A DNA stretch of 64,000 nt from Acetivibrio mesophilus (GCF_004102745.1 NZ_RLII01000002.1:275686-339685); one strand, 5' to 3'; counted from the stretch's first letter, positions 1-9,380 are shown. The notes: generated by a model from the sequence alone, not told the origin. A program made the numbers and translations.

Positions 1-1582
1 AAAGTGCCGTTGCCGAAATTGTGTCCGCCAGCTCCAGAAGAAGTTCTATATCACCGTCTCGGCCGTTTCCTTCAACAATTCTCTCCAAAATCTCCAGCAT
101 CCTCTTTGTACCTTCACGACAGGGTACACATTTTCCACAGGATTCATTCTGGGTAAAGTTCATAAAAAAGCGTGCAACTTCAACCATACAAGTGTTATTG
201 TCCATTACAACCAGTCCACCGGAACCAATCATTGCATCGGCTTTTTTCAGCGAGTCAAAATCCAGCGGAAGATCCAAATTCTCTGTGGACAAGCATCCAC
301 CTGACGGACCTCCGATTTGAACGGCCTTAAAATCTGCACCGCCCCTCATACCTCCGCCAATGTCAAATATCACTTCCCGCAGGGTTGTCCCCATAGGAAC
401 CTCAATAAGACCGGTATTTTCTATGTTTCCCGTCAGCGCAAAAGCTTTTGTTCCGGGGCTTTTTTCCGTTCCCACAGATTTATACCAACCAGCTCCGTTT
501 TTGATAATAAGGGGAACGTTGGCATAGGTTTCAACATTGTTTAAAACCGTCGGCATATCAAACAATCCATGTTCTACAGTTCTTGGCGGCTTTACCCTAG
601 GCATACCTCTTTTTCCTTCAATCGATGCCGTAAGCGCACTGCCCTCACCGCAAACGAAAGCGCCAGCGCCGCGATTTATATGAATATTGAAGCTAAAATC
701 ACTTCCCAATATATTTTCACCAAGCAATCCACACTCTTTGGCCTGCTCAATAGCTTTTTTAAGCCTGGATACCGCCATGGGGTATTCGGCACGCACATAA
801 ATATACCCCTCCGAGGCCCCACAGGCAAGACCTGCAATCATCATTCCTTCCAGCATTCTGTGAGGATCACCCTCCATAATACTCCTGTCCATAAAGGCCC
901 CCGGGTCACCTTCATCTCCGTTGCACACAACATACTTTTGCTTTGCGCTCTGTCTTTTTACCTGCGCCCATTTGCGTCCTGCCGGGAACCCTCCGCCTCC
1001 GCGTCCGCGAAGATTGGCTTCTGTGATTTCATTTATGATTTCATCGCTACTCATTTCAAACAGCGCTTTTTCCAACGCATAATATCCGCCAGTTGCAAGG
1101 TATTCATTTATAGATGTGGAATCAATTTGGCCACAATGTTCCAGTACAAGACGGGTCTGCCTCTTATAAAAGGGAATCTCATCCTGTTTTTTGTATACAG
1201 TTCCGTTTTGCTTATAAGCCAGTCTTTCTATATGCTCCCCCGCTACTATCGTCCTTTCCACAATCTCTTCACAATCTCCAAGCTTAATCTTGGTATATAG
1301 ATAACCTTCCGGTTCGATTCTAATAAGAGGTCCCATTTCACAAAAACCATGGCAGCCGCTTTTCTTCAGTCCGATAGTATTGTCGTGGGGTTCATTTTTC
1401 AATTCAACTTGACAATTCAATCCCCTTTTTGAAATCAACTCCGAGAGTCGGTCAAAAATCTCAAGAGCGCCGCCGGATACACAACCCGTGCCGGCACAAA
1501 CAAGAATCTTCTTCTTTTCTGCCATAAGGCATTTTGCGTACATCTCCCGGGCTTTTTGCAATTCTTCTCTATTATTAATCAT
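1..1582 (-). CDS. hydB: HydB/NuoF-like NADH-binding flavoprotein subunit of bifurcating [FeFe] hydrogenase (C-terminus outside window)
   Basis: This subunit carries FMN and binds NAD(P)H in cytoplasmic HydABC-type hydrogenases that couple NADH and ferredoxin oxidation to H2. 527 residues are visible. An N-terminal thioredoxin-like [2Fe-2S] domain has Cys29, Cys34, Cys77 and Cys81. The glycine-rich FMN/NADH motif GRGGGGFPAGRKW lies near residues 193-205. The NuoF [4Fe-4S] motif ESCGKCVPCREGT has cysteines at 482, 485 and 488. The C-terminal ferredoxin domain usual in HydB would lie beyond the left edge, as would hydA. ATG at 1582 follows GGGAGGG and overlaps the end of the preceding NuoE-like gene by 8 bp, so the two are translationally coupled. 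It is the last visible gene of the rex-adhE-hyd operon. NuoF of a respiratory complex is unlikely because no other complex I genes are present. Confidence 0.93.
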   Translation of the reverse strand, partial: MINNREELQKAREMYAKCLMAEKKKILVCAGTGCVSGGALEIFDRLSELISKRGLNCQVELKNEPHDNTIGLKKSGCHGFCEMGPLIRIEPEGYLYTKIKLGDCEEIVERTIVAGEHIERLAYKQNGTVYKKQDEIPFYKRQTRLVLEHCGQIDSTSINEYLATGGYYALEKALFEMSSDEIINEITEANLRGRGGGGFPAGRKWAQVKRQSAKQKYVVCNGDEGDPGAFMDRSIMEGDPHRMLEGMMIAGLACGASEGYIYVRAEYPMAVSRLKKAIEQAKECGLLGENILGSDFSFNIHINRGAGAFVCGEGSALTASIEGKRGMPRVKPPRTVEHGLFDMPTVLNNVETYANVPLIIKNGAGWYKSVGTEKSPGTKAFALTGNIENTGLIEVPMGTTLREVIFDIGGGMRGGADFKAVQIGGPSGGCLSTENLDLPLDFDSLKKADAMIGSGGLVVMDNNTCMVEVARFFMNFTQNESCGKCVPCREGTKRMLEILERIVEGNGRDGDIELLLELADTISATAL

Positions 1583-2060
1583 CACAATTTCCCTCCCTTA
1601 ATTCTTTTATGAGCTCGGAGGCTTTGTCGGGAGTCATTTCGGCATACACTTTATCATTTACCGTTATTACAGGAGCAAGACCACATGCTCCAAGACAGGA
1701 TACTGTTTCAACAGTAAACATCAAATCATCCGTTGTCGGCTTGGTATTGGAAAGACCCAATTCTTTTCTGAGACGTTCTATAATCGGAATTGATTTTCTT
1801 ACATGGCATGCCGTTCCATCACAAACTTTTATTATAAATTTCCCCTTTGGTTCCAATGAAAAGTTTTCATAAAATGTTGCAACACTGAATATTCTCGCTT
1901 CACTTACTTTGAGTTTTTTTGAAAGATATGGGAATACCTCTTTGGGTATATAGTGATATTCTTCCTGAATGCTTTGAAGTATCGCGATAATTGCAGTTTC
2001 AGAAATACCGTGTTCAGACAGAATACCGTCAACCACGCTATAATCAAACGTTTCGTTCAT
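1575..2060 (-). CDS. hydC: HydC/NuoE-like [2Fe-2S] subunit
   Basis: A 161-residue NuoE/24-kDa family protein, expected to be the small electron-transfer subunit of the bifurcating hydrogenase. The thioredoxin-like fold carries one [2Fe-2S] cluster, whose four ligands are visible as CDGTAC (Cys80, Cys85) and CLGAC (Cys122, Cys126). The N-terminal helical segment typical of NuoE is intact, and length matches the family. A GTG nine bases further upstream is in frame, but it sits inside the GAGGTG ribosome binding site, so ATG at 2060 is preferred. It follows the phosphatase gene by 10 bp and overlaps hydB by 8 bp. Confidence 0.92.
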   Translation of the reverse strand: MNETFDYSVVDGILSEHGISETAIIAILQSIQEEYHYIPKEVFPYLSKKLKVSEARIFSVATFYENFSLEPKGKFIIKVCDGTACHVRKSIPIIERLRKELGLSNTKPTTDDLMFTVETVSCLGACGLAPVITVNDKVYAEMTPDKASELIKELREGNCDD

Positions 2061-2070
2061 TTTATTCACC

Positions 2071-3240
2071 TCAAAAATAGCTAAGATTTATTGTTTTGCC
2101 CATTTGCTTTAGAGTGTTTGAAAGCTCCTCCACCAACTGCATTTTGATGTTAAATCCGATGGGTAGTTTTGGATTCTGGTGGGCAGGATTAATAGCCCTT
2201 CCAACATAGAAATTGATATCCGTTGCTTCTTCAAAAAGCATTCTTGCTATTCTTGAAGCACCGTCATTTTTATTATGCCACTCGTTATAAAGAGCATTTT
2301 TATCAATATAGTCCTTTGCATATTCCAGAACCAGACTTATTGTCAATACACCCTCCGTTACCAGATCGACCCCCTCAATTTTAGCAACGGGCGGAATTCT
2401 CGGGTCGATATAATCAATGGATGTCTCCAGCTTCTTGCCTAGAAACTGTGCAGCAAGCGTTGATGTGGTACCGCCACATACAATATGCCTTCCCTGCTTT
2501 GCAAAAAACAAAGACATCATATTGTATACATCATCAGGATTTTGTGGTGGACCGAACATCAGGTTAACTACTTTTCTTTTTCTTATCTTAATTGTTGCAA
2601 TAGTCGTATCATCTCCGGGCATATTTGCATACAAGTTGTTACACGTATCAAGCAAAAGAGATGTAATAGCATTGGCAGAAAGACTTCTATCATAATGGGA
2701 TTCAATAAACTCAATAATATTCTCCCTTTGCCAGCCGTAGTTTAATGTCTGACCTACTCCAGCATAAATTGCCCCATCACTCATTGCAACAAACACATCA
2801 TCACAATTCAGTCGTATTTTTGATTCAACAATTTTTTTACCCGATATTATTTTAGTCTGAGTTGGATAATCATACTTTTTTCCATCGCGCACAAGTACTA
2901 CTAAGGGATTGTCATACTGAATTATTTCGGCATAGGTGTTATTGCTAATCCTTATTATAGTAAATGTTGAATAAGCAATACCTCTAACCTTACAAACCGG
3001 CAGGGTTGACATAATTGTACCAACACATTCTTCAATGCTCATATGCTCCGCAATCATCGTTGAAATAATTTTTGAGGTAAGGGTGGATAAAATATTGGCC
3101 TTTACGCCACTTCCCAAGCCATCAGCCAAAACTAGAATCGTAGTGTCATTATCTTTGACAACTTGTATCATATCACCACATAATTGCTCACCGAATTTGT
3201 TAAGGCTTCTATATCCTAAATCCACACATAAATCATTCAT
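2071..3240 (-). CDS. SpoIIE-type PP2C serine/threonine phosphatase
   Basis: 389 residues. The N-terminal half is a PPM/SpoIIE phosphatase: metal-binding aspartate motifs are seen as LADGLGSG (about residues 38-45), MSDGA and GDDTT. The C-terminal half (about 230-389) is an extra domain I do not recognise, rich in GGTTS and FFA-type segments. There is no membrane segment, unlike SpoIIE itself. The gene starts inside the last codons of the sensory hydrogenase gene (8-bp overlap) and ends 10 bp before hydC. Phosphatases next to group C3 [FeFe] hydrogenases are a known association, so a role in relaying the hydrogenase signal by dephosphorylation is inferred; the substrate is not known. Confidence 0.85.
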   Translation of the reverse strand: MNDLCVDLGYRSLNKFGEQLCGDMIQVVKDNDTTILVLADGLGSGVKANILSTLTSKIISTMIAEHMSIEECVGTIMSTLPVCKVRGIAYSTFTIIRISNNTYAEIIQYDNPLVVLVRDGKKYDYPTQTKIISGKKIVESKIRLNCDDVFVAMSDGAIYAGVGQTLNYGWQRENIIEFIESHYDRSLSANAITSLLLDTCNNLYANMPGDDTTIATIKIRKRKVVNLMFGPPQNPDDVYNMMSLFFAKQGRHIVCGGTTSTLAAQFLGKKLETSIDYIDPRIPPVAKIEGVDLVTEGVLTISLVLEYAKDYIDKNALYNEWHNKNDGASRIARMLFEEATDINFYVGRAINPAHQNPKLPIGFNIKMQLVEELSNTLKQMGKTINLSYF

Positions 3241-4903
3241 CCTCCATAGTCTCCTTCAGCTTGGTCAAAGCAATTTTAGTCTCGGCGGCTGTTTCTCCTA
3301 AAAGCAGTGCTATTTCCTGCACTACACGCATTTGTTTTTCAACAACCTTATCCGCTATTTCAATTGCTGCCTCGCTTTGCTTGTTTTTCTGCGCTTTGAT
3401 TTTCTCTTCCTGACTAATATCCTTCATTATTATGATAATAACGTGATATTCTTTATCGTAGATTATCGTTTCATCAACATATTTTTGATATTCAGCAAAA
3501 TACTTTCTCTTGTAGTAACAGTTTTTGCCTTCATTTAATGCCAAAATATAATCAATTGGGTCAAGGATTCTGATAACGGGACTTCCTAGAAGATCTGTAG
3601 ATGGACTTAAGTTTAAGATTCCTTTTGCGGCACTGTTTATTTGCTGAATTTCAAGTTCTTCATTCAAAACTATAACACCGTTGGGTGTATTCTTAATAAT
3701 TGCATCGGAAAAGCTTTCTGCTTTTTCCTTCAAGTATGGAAGACACATTGTAAGATCTGCTTTTCCATTAAGTACCGCTATTGCTTTATCGCGGCATGTA
3801 TCATAACCGCAGCTACCGCAGTTTAACTCCTGCTCTATGGAAGCTTTGCCCATTTTCTTTAAAATCTCTTGAATAGCAGTACTGCCGGGCATTATCTTGT
3901 GCACGCCTTCAAAATGCATTTCCTTTTTTAGTCCTTCAGACTCAGGTATCGGAATCGAAAAATCCTTTGCTCCAGTATTTTGATTAACAGCTAATATACC
4001 CCCGACAATATTGTTGCTTTTTCTCCTTGCGGCCGGGCCGTTTATGCAGCTGCCGCTACAGGCCGACATCTCAATAAAGCAATTGCTAAGTTCTTCGCTG
4101 TCTATATTATCCAGTGCATTTATACAGTTTTCCATGCCGTCCACTATCATATAATGATATCCGTCTGTTTTATCCATACTGCTGATAATGCCTCCGGAAA
4201 TAGGAAAACTCCTGGTCCTTCCCTCTTTACTCTCGCTCTTTTGGCTGTCAATTGTTATATTCTCTGCTTGCAACCATTCATCCAGTTCATCGAAGGTAAG
4301 CACAAGTTCCACGTAGCCTTTATACTTTTCAGCCTCGTCTTTTTTTGAAATGCACGGTCCAATAAACACAACTTTCGAACCTTTATGCTCATTTTTCAAC
4401 ATCTGTGCATGGGCCAGCATCGGTGACAGCACATCTGCCAGATACGGAATTGCTCCGGTATAATGTCTTTGAATCAGGGTATTTACCGTATGGCAACACG
4501 AAGATATTATAATTCTGCTTTTTTTGTCTTCTATCATTTTCTCATATTGTCTTTTGACAATATAAGCACCTTTTGCTGTCTCATCCGCCCCTTTAAAACC
4601 AAGCTTTATTAATGCCTGTTCCATGTCATATATGCTTTTATTATGAAACCATGCAACAAAGGACGGAGCAATACTCACATAAACATCATTTTCCAAAACC
4701 AACTGTTTAGCCTTTTCAATATCCGATCGTATTTGCTTTGCGTTTTGCGGGCAAACGACATAGCATTCGCCGCACAAAACGCATTCATCTCTTACTATAT
4801 GAGCCTGACCGTCAGTGAATTTCAACGACTTAACCGGACAATGTCTTATGCATTTATAGCAGTTCTTGCAATTAGATTTTTTTGTCTGCAAACATTCCGT
4901 CAT
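3233..4903 (-). CDS. Sensory-type (group C, HydS-like) [FeFe] hydrogenase with PAS domain
   Basis: 556 residues. Order of domains: two [4Fe-4S] ferredoxin motifs in residues 1-60 (CKNCYKCIRHC and CVLCGECYVVC); an H-cluster domain about 70-340; a further [4Fe-4S] motif CGSCGYDTC with a downstream Cys near 365-395; a PAS domain about 400-500; and a C-terminal helix likely to form a coiled coil. H-cluster cysteines are kept but the motifs are divergent: SSCCHTV in place of TSCCPxW, GPCISKKDEAE in place of MPCxxKxxE, and MSACSGSCINGPA in place of the ExMACxxGC motif. These divergences plus PAS are the hallmark of putative H2-sensing rather than catalytic enzymes. It overlaps the SpoIIE-type phosphatase gene, as in group C3. 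Confidence 0.88.
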   Translation of the reverse strand: MTECLQTKKSNCKNCYKCIRHCPVKSLKFTDGQAHIVRDECVLCGECYVVCPQNAKQIRSDIEKAKQLVLENDVYVSIAPSFVAWFHNKSIYDMEQALIKLGFKGADETAKGAYIVKRQYEKMIEDKKSRIIISSCCHTVNTLIQRHYTGAIPYLADVLSPMLAHAQMLKNEHKGSKVVFIGPCISKKDEAEKYKGYVELVLTFDELDEWLQAENITIDSQKSESKEGRTRSFPISGGIISSMDKTDGYHYMIVDGMENCINALDNIDSEELSNCFIEMSACSGSCINGPAARRKSNNIVGGILAVNQNTGAKDFSIPIPESEGLKKEMHFEGVHKIMPGSTAIQEILKKMGKASIEQELNCGSCGYDTCRDKAIAVLNGKADLTMCLPYLKEKAESFSDAIIKNTPNGVIVLNEELEIQQINSAAKGILNLSPSTDLLGSPVIRILDPIDYILALNEGKNCYYKRKYFAEYQKYVDETIIYDKEYHVIIIIMKDISQEEKIKAQKNKQSEAAIEIADKVVEKQMRVVQEIALLLGETAAETKIALTKLKETMEDE

Positions 4904-4951
4904 TAAACTCGCTCTCCTTCTTCACCAGTGGCACTGCTTACTTTTTATTCT

Positions 4952-5197
4952 TTAATCTTTTATCCCTTTAAGAATTTCTGTTTCAAAAAAGCTTTTCACA
5001 TTTTCAGGTGTAACTGAAAACAGTTTATCATCAATTGTCACGCTGACACCATTAACACAGTTTTTCATGCAAAATGCCCCACCCAGTTCAATCTTCTCGT
5101 TTAGATCATAGTCGGCAACCAGGCTTTGCAGCTGTTCCACTATCTGTCTTGCACCTTTCAAATGGCAGGAGCTTCCTATACAAATAGATACCTTCAT
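4952..5197 (-). CDS. Small thioredoxin-like [2Fe-2S] ferredoxin
   Basis: 81 residues resembling only the C-terminal cluster-binding half of NuoE. The four cysteines are Cys6/Cys11 (CIGSSC) and Cys43/Cys47 (CMKNC), the spacing of thioredoxin-like [2Fe-2S] ferredoxins. ATG at 5197 follows AGGAGG with 8-base spacing; the in-frame TTG one codon upstream is less likely. It lies 12 bp after the APH-like gene and 48 bp before the sensory hydrogenase gene. Its position suggests it feeds electrons to or from that sensor; this is inference. A free-standing protein of this kind next to a complete NuoE in the same operon implies a separate role from HydC. Confidence 0.85.
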   Translation of the reverse strand: MKVSICIGSSCHLKGARQIVEQLQSLVADYDLNEKIELGGAFCMKNCVNGVSVTIDDKLFSVTPENVKSFFETEILKGIKD

Positions 5198-5209
5198 CAA
5201 AAATACCTC

Positions 5210-5959
5210 CTATTCATAATCTACAACATCTATCCAGTGCATTAAGAATTCCCTTTCAACTTCTCTGCCTTTTACAAGCTGTGATGCCGCTACAATTGAA
5301 ATCCACTTTTGAACATACTGTTTTGCAGTATCGCTCTTTTTGCAGAATAGATTCAAATACTTATCCGCCTTATCAATATTGCCGGATAGCCAGAACAAAA
5401 GATATGTTCTTGCAGCATCGGCACTGGCATTTCCCTGAGTAGCATGTGACCAATCAAGTATATAAGGTGTTCCATCTTTGGTCATAATAATATTGCTTGG
5501 GTTGAAATCTCCATGGCATACCTTATTATGCTCGGGCATGCTTCCAAGTCTTGTATGAAGCTCATAACGTGTTGTAGCATCAAGTCCGGTCTCGGAAATT
5601 TTTCTGTGCATTTTGTCTTTTAGCTTGTTTAATAAAGGAGCTTTTTTGCTTAAAACCTCTAGCTGAATATCAACAAATAAATTCAGGTATTCATCATATT
5701 TATGAGGGTTTTCCTTCATAAGCTGTTCTAGGGTGTTTCCTTCAATAAATTCCGTAACAATTGCCCATTTGTCTTCAATTTTTGTAACCTCGAGAAGCTT
5801 TGGAATGTTAAGTCCGGTTTCCTCTACCCTGGCCTGATTTAAAGCTTCATTCAACACATTTGCTTTCGAATAGTTGCTGCAAAAAACCTTTATTGCCATA
5901 TCTCCGTCTCTGTAAACAGTCTTATCCGTTCTTACTGCTATAACCTTTTCAAGCTTCAT
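5210..5959 (-). CDS. APH/choline-kinase-fold phosphotransferase, substrate unknown
   Basis: 249 residues of the aminoglycoside phosphotransferase / choline kinase superfamily. The Brenner motif is CHGDFNPSN with catalytic Asp151 and Asn156; the metal-binding Asp169 lies in YILDW; Lys24 in MAIKVFC is the expected ATP-binding lysine. Family members phosphorylate small molecules or, more rarely, proteins. Antibiotic resistance is not suggested here: the start codon overlaps the adhE stop (TAATG), placing it within the redox operon, upstream of the [2Fe-2S] protein, sensory hydrogenase and phosphatase. It may be the kinase partner of that phosphatase, but nothing in the sequence proves it. Confidence 0.8.
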   Translation of the reverse strand: MKLEKVIAVRTDKTVYRDGDMAIKVFCSNYSKANVLNEALNQARVEETGLNIPKLLEVTKIEDKWAIVTEFIEGNTLEQLMKENPHKYDEYLNLFVDIQLEVLSKKAPLLNKLKDKMHRKISETGLDATTRYELHTRLGSMPEHNKVCHGDFNPSNIIMTKDGTPYILDWSHATQGNASADAARTYLLFWLSGNIDKADKYLNLFCKKSDTAKQYVQKWISIVAASQLVKGREVEREFLMHWIDVVDYE

Positions 5960-8568
5960 TACTTCGCACCTCCATAATAAGCATTTAGATATAATTGTTT
6001 TATTTCACTCATAAGCGGATATCTTGGATTTGCGCCTGTGCACTGGTCGTCAAAAGCCTGTTCTACCATTTCATCAAGTCTTTCTAAGAATTCCTTCTCA
6101 TCTACGTCATAATCTTTAATGGTTTTCTTGATGCCAACCTTTTCTTTGAGTTCGTCAATAGCCTTTATCAAGTTCTCAACTTTTTCTTCATTATTCTTGC
6201 CTTTGATGCTTAAATAATCGGCAATTTCAGCATACCTTGCCAAAGTGTGCGGATGGTCATACTGCGAGAAGGTACCCATTTTCGTTGGAACCTCCGATGC
6301 ATTAAATCGGATTACTTCATTTATCATGAGTGCATTGGCAACACCGTGAGGCAGGTGGTAAAATGCACCCAGCTTGTGTGCCATTGAGTGACATATACCC
6401 AAGAAGGCATTGGCAAAAGCCATTCCGGCTATTGTTGCAGCATTGGCCATTTTTTCTCTTGCTATCGGATCCTTCGCACCGTTGTCATAGGCTCGTGGGA
6501 GATATTCAAATACCATCTTTATTGCACGTAGTGCCAAACTATCGGTGTAGTCAGTCGCAAGCATTGAAACATAAGCCTCTAAAGCGTGAGTCAATGCGTC
6601 TATACCTGATGCGCTGGTGAGTCCCTTTGGTGCATTCATCATCATATCGGCATCAACAATTGCCATGTTTGGCATCAATTCATAGTCTGCCAAAGGATAT
6701 TTAACCCCTGTCTTCTCATCGGTAATTACCGCAAAAGGTGTAACCTCAGAACCTGTACCTGCTGTTGTAGGAATTGCAATAAAGTATGCCTTCTGTCCCA
6801 TCTTCGGGAAGGTGTAAACCCTCTTTCTTATATCCACAAATCTCATTGCCATATCCATAAAGTCCACTTCAGGATGTTCATACATTACCCACATAATTTT
6901 AGCTGCATCCATAGCGGAGCCGCCACCGACTGCAATTATGGCATCAGGCTGGAAGGCCGTCATTTCTGCCGCACCGGCCTTAGCACATGCAAGGGATGGG
7001 TCGGGAGCTACATCAAAGAAGGTCTTGTGCATAATCCCCATTTCATCCAACTTATCTGTAATCGGCTTGGTGTAGCCGTTATTATACAAGAAGGTATCCG
7101 TTACAATAAATACTTTCTTTTTACCCATCACATTTTTAAGCTCATCCAATGCAACAGGCAGACAACCTTTTTTAATATAAATCTTTTCCGGCGATCTGAA
7201 CCAGAGCATATTCTCTCTCCTCTCGGCAACTGTTTTAATGTTTAGTAAATGCTTAACCCCTACATTGTCGGAAACTGAATTTCCTCCCCAAGAACCACAG
7301 CCAAGGGTAAGAGATGGAGCAAGCTTAAAGTTGTACAGGTCACCGATACCACCATGGGATGACGGAGTATTAACCAATATACGGCAGGTTTTCATCCTCT
7401 CCGAGTACTTATCAAGTTTTTCCTTCTGTGTTACCGTATCAATATACAGTGATGAAGTATGTCCAAAGCCACCGTCAGCTATCAACCTTTCTGCTTTGTC
7501 AAGGGCATCCTCAAAATCCTTCGCTCTATACATCGCCAGCACAGGGGACAATTTTTCATGGGCGAATTCTTCGGAAATATCCACGCTGGTAACTTCACCT
7601 ATTAGAATTTTTGTAGACTCGGGCACCTCAAATCCTGCAAGCTTTGCAATAGCATGGGCCTTCTGACCTACTATTTTGGCATTTAATGCACCGTTTATGA
7701 TTATTGTTTTTCTTACCTTTTCAGTTTCTTCCTTATTTAAGAAATAACATCCTCTTTCGGCAAATTCCTTCTTTACCTCTTTGTATACTCCATCTAAAAC
7801 GATAACTGACTGTTCTGAAGCACAAATCATACCGTTATCGAAGGTTTTTGAATGTATTATTGAGTTCACTGCCATAAGAATGTCAGCTGAATCATCAATA
7901 ATGGCAGGAGTATTGCCCGCTCCAACACCGATAGCCGGCTTACCTGAGGAGTAAGCTGCTTTCACCATTCCGGGACCTCCCGTTGCAAGAATTATATCTG
8001 CCTCTTTCATAACCATGTTGGTGAGCTCCAGACTCGGTACATCAATCCAGTCAATAATGCCTTCGGGAGCGCCAGCCGCGACTGCTGCTTCCAAAACAAT
8101 CTTGGCTGCTTCAATTGTTGAATTCTTTGCTCTCGGATGTGGGCTTATAATAATGGCATTTCTTGTCTTTAATGCAATAAGAGTCTTAAAAATAGCTGTT
8201 GATGTAGGATTCGTAGTAGGTATAACCGCTGCAATAACTCCCAACGGTTCTGCAATTTTCTTAATACCGAAAGCAGTATCCTCTTCAATAACACCGCAGG
8301 TTTTGGTATTCTTATATGCGTTATAAATATATTCAGCCGCATAGTGGTTTTTGATAACCTTATCCTCAACCACTCCCATACCGGTTTCCTCTACAGCCAT
8401 TTTCGCAAGGGGAATTCTCATTTTATTAGCTGCCATAGCCGCTGCAAAGAATATTTTGTCAACCTGTTCCTGCGTATAGTTTGCATAAACGCTCTGAGCT
8501 TCTTTTAAGCGTTTTATAGCTTTTTCTAGCTTTTCAACATTGTCTATGATTTCATATTTATTGCTCAT
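5959..8568 (-). CDS. adhE: Bifunctional acetaldehyde/alcohol dehydrogenase AdhE
   Basis: Converts acetyl-CoA to acetaldehyde and then ethanol with two NADH; the main ethanol enzyme in this clade, assembling as cytoplasmic spirosomes. 869 residues. The N-terminal aldehyde dehydrogenase half has the catalytic cysteine in FDNGMICASEQ and the GVGAGNTPA segment; the C-terminal iron-dependent alcohol dehydrogenase half has GGGSAMDAAK, GIDALTHALEAY and the metal-ligand histidines in CHSMAHKLG and HLPHG. An upstream in-frame ATG at 8595 exists, but AAGGAG lies 8 bases before the ATG at 8568, and that start leaves a clean 16-bp gap after rex, so 8568 is chosen. No frameshift is seen. Likely repressed by Rex when NADH is low. 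Confidence 0.97.
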   Translation of the reverse strand: MSNKYEIIDNVEKLEKAIKRLKEAQSVYANYTQEQVDKIFFAAAMAANKMRIPLAKMAVEETGMGVVEDKVIKNHYAAEYIYNAYKNTKTCGVIEEDTAFGIKKIAEPLGVIAAVIPTTNPTSTAIFKTLIALKTRNAIIISPHPRAKNSTIEAAKIVLEAAVAAGAPEGIIDWIDVPSLELTNMVMKEADIILATGGPGMVKAAYSSGKPAIGVGAGNTPAIIDDSADILMAVNSIIHSKTFDNGMICASEQSVIVLDGVYKEVKKEFAERGCYFLNKEETEKVRKTIIINGALNAKIVGQKAHAIAKLAGFEVPESTKILIGEVTSVDISEEFAHEKLSPVLAMYRAKDFEDALDKAERLIADGGFGHTSSLYIDTVTQKEKLDKYSERMKTCRILVNTPSSHGGIGDLYNFKLAPSLTLGCGSWGGNSVSDNVGVKHLLNIKTVAERRENMLWFRSPEKIYIKKGCLPVALDELKNVMGKKKVFIVTDTFLYNNGYTKPITDKLDEMGIMHKTFFDVAPDPSLACAKAGAAEMTAFQPDAIIAVGGGSAMDAAKIMWVMYEHPEVDFMDMAMRFVDIRKRVYTFPKMGQKAYFIAIPTTAGTGSEVTPFAVITDEKTGVKYPLADYELMPNMAIVDADMMMNAPKGLTSASGIDALTHALEAYVSMLATDYTDSLALRAIKMVFEYLPRAYDNGAKDPIAREKMANAATIAGMAFANAFLGICHSMAHKLGAFYHLPHGVANALMINEVIRFNASEVPTKMGTFSQYDHPHTLARYAEIADYLSIKGKNNEEKVENLIKAIDELKEKVGIKKTIKDYDVDEKEFLERLDEMVEQAFDDQCTGANPRYPLMSEIKQLYLNAYYGGAK

Positions 8569-8584
8569 TTTTTTCATCTCCTTT

Positions 8585-9229
8585 TCATATTTCATTCTTT
8601 TTTATTGATTCTGCTAAGTGAGCGGAAAGTACAGCCAGCGATGCAGCCATATTTTCCTGCTGAACTAAAATATTATCCGGTACTTTAAGGTGAACAGGTG
8701 CAAAATTCCATATTGCAAATATTCCGCTGTCTACAAGTATATCGCATACTTTTTGAGCTGAATGTCCGGGGACGGTTATGATGCCTATACGAATCTTCAT
8801 TCTCTTGCATAATTCCTTTATTTTGCTTATGTCTAATACCTTTTTGCCGCAAATCTCAGTTCCAATTTTACTTTCATCAACATCAAAGGCCGCAACAATA
8901 TTCAATCCATATTCATTAAAGCCCTCATAGGACAAAAGAGCTCCTCCAAGCCTTCCTGCACCTATAATTATTGCATCATTCAAATCGTCATACCCAAGAA
9001 AACTTTCTATATCACTTATCAACTCCTCAGTAACATATCCAAGCTTGGGACGCCCCTTTTTGCTGACGCAGGCCAGATCCTTTCTAACTTGCACATCATT
9101 CAGCCCCAGGGCTGAAGCAATCATTGTAGCAGATACATTCTCACAACCATGCTCCGGCAGAGACTTTAAGTAGCTCAAATATGAAGGTAATCTTAAAAGA
9201 GTCTGTTTGGAGATAGCTTTTGGATTCAT
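8585..9229 (-). CDS. rex: Redox-sensing transcriptional repressor Rex
   Basis: 214 residues, normal for Rex. Residues 1-80 form a winged helix for DNA binding (segment NDVQVRKDLA). The Rossmann domain begins with GAGRLG at 90-95, which binds NADH/NAD+. Rex leaves DNA when the NADH:NAD+ ratio is high, turning on fermentative genes such as adhE and hydrogenases. Gene order rex-adhE in one transcript makes it autoregulated if the palindrome at 9353-9380 is its operator. ATG at 9229 follows AAAGGAA. Homologues are dimeric and cytoplasmic. Confidence 0.95.
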   Translation of the reverse strand: MNPKAISKQTLLRLPSYLSYLKSLPEHGCENVSATMIASALGLNDVQVRKDLACVSKKGRPKLGYVTEELISDIESFLGYDDLNDAIIIGAGRLGGALLSYEGFNEYGLNIVAAFDVDESKIGTEICGKKVLDISKIKELCKRMKIRIGIITVPGHSAQKVCDILVDSGIFAIWNFAPVHLKVPDNILVQQENMAASLAVLSAHLAESIKKNEI

Positions 9230-9352
9230 AATTATTTTGGTTCCTTTCTTTTATTAATTAATTATACTAATTGTACTTTCCAAGACAATCCACTCCTTTT
9301 TAATGCAGGTACAGCGGTGATAACTAATATCTATAATTTTTTATCTATAACT

Positions 9353-9380
9353 TTATATCGATATTTTGTTATCGATATAA
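9353..9380. promoter_or_regulatory. Perfect 11-bp inverted repeat, candidate operator of rex-adhE
   Basis: TTATATCGATA, six bases, TATCGATATAA: a perfect palindrome placed immediately downstream of the -10 box, over the likely transcription start. A repressor bound here would block the promoter. It is not a close match to the TTGTTAA-type Rex half-site as I recall it, so the bound protein could be Rex or another regulator. Confidence 0.6.

Noticed and set aside
21..1300. Three long plus-strand open frames (99, 75 and 243 codons)
   Set aside because: They are antisense to the HydB/NuoF-like gene, which has clear cofactor motifs in the minus frame.
5210..5959. Aminoglycoside resistance gene
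   Set aside because: Fold and Brenner motif match, but it is translationally coupled to adhE in a redox operon with no mobile DNA nearby.
9291..9320. Short leader peptide after AAAAGGAGTGG upstream of rex
   Set aside because: The only frames available are under ten codons with no regulatory residue pattern.
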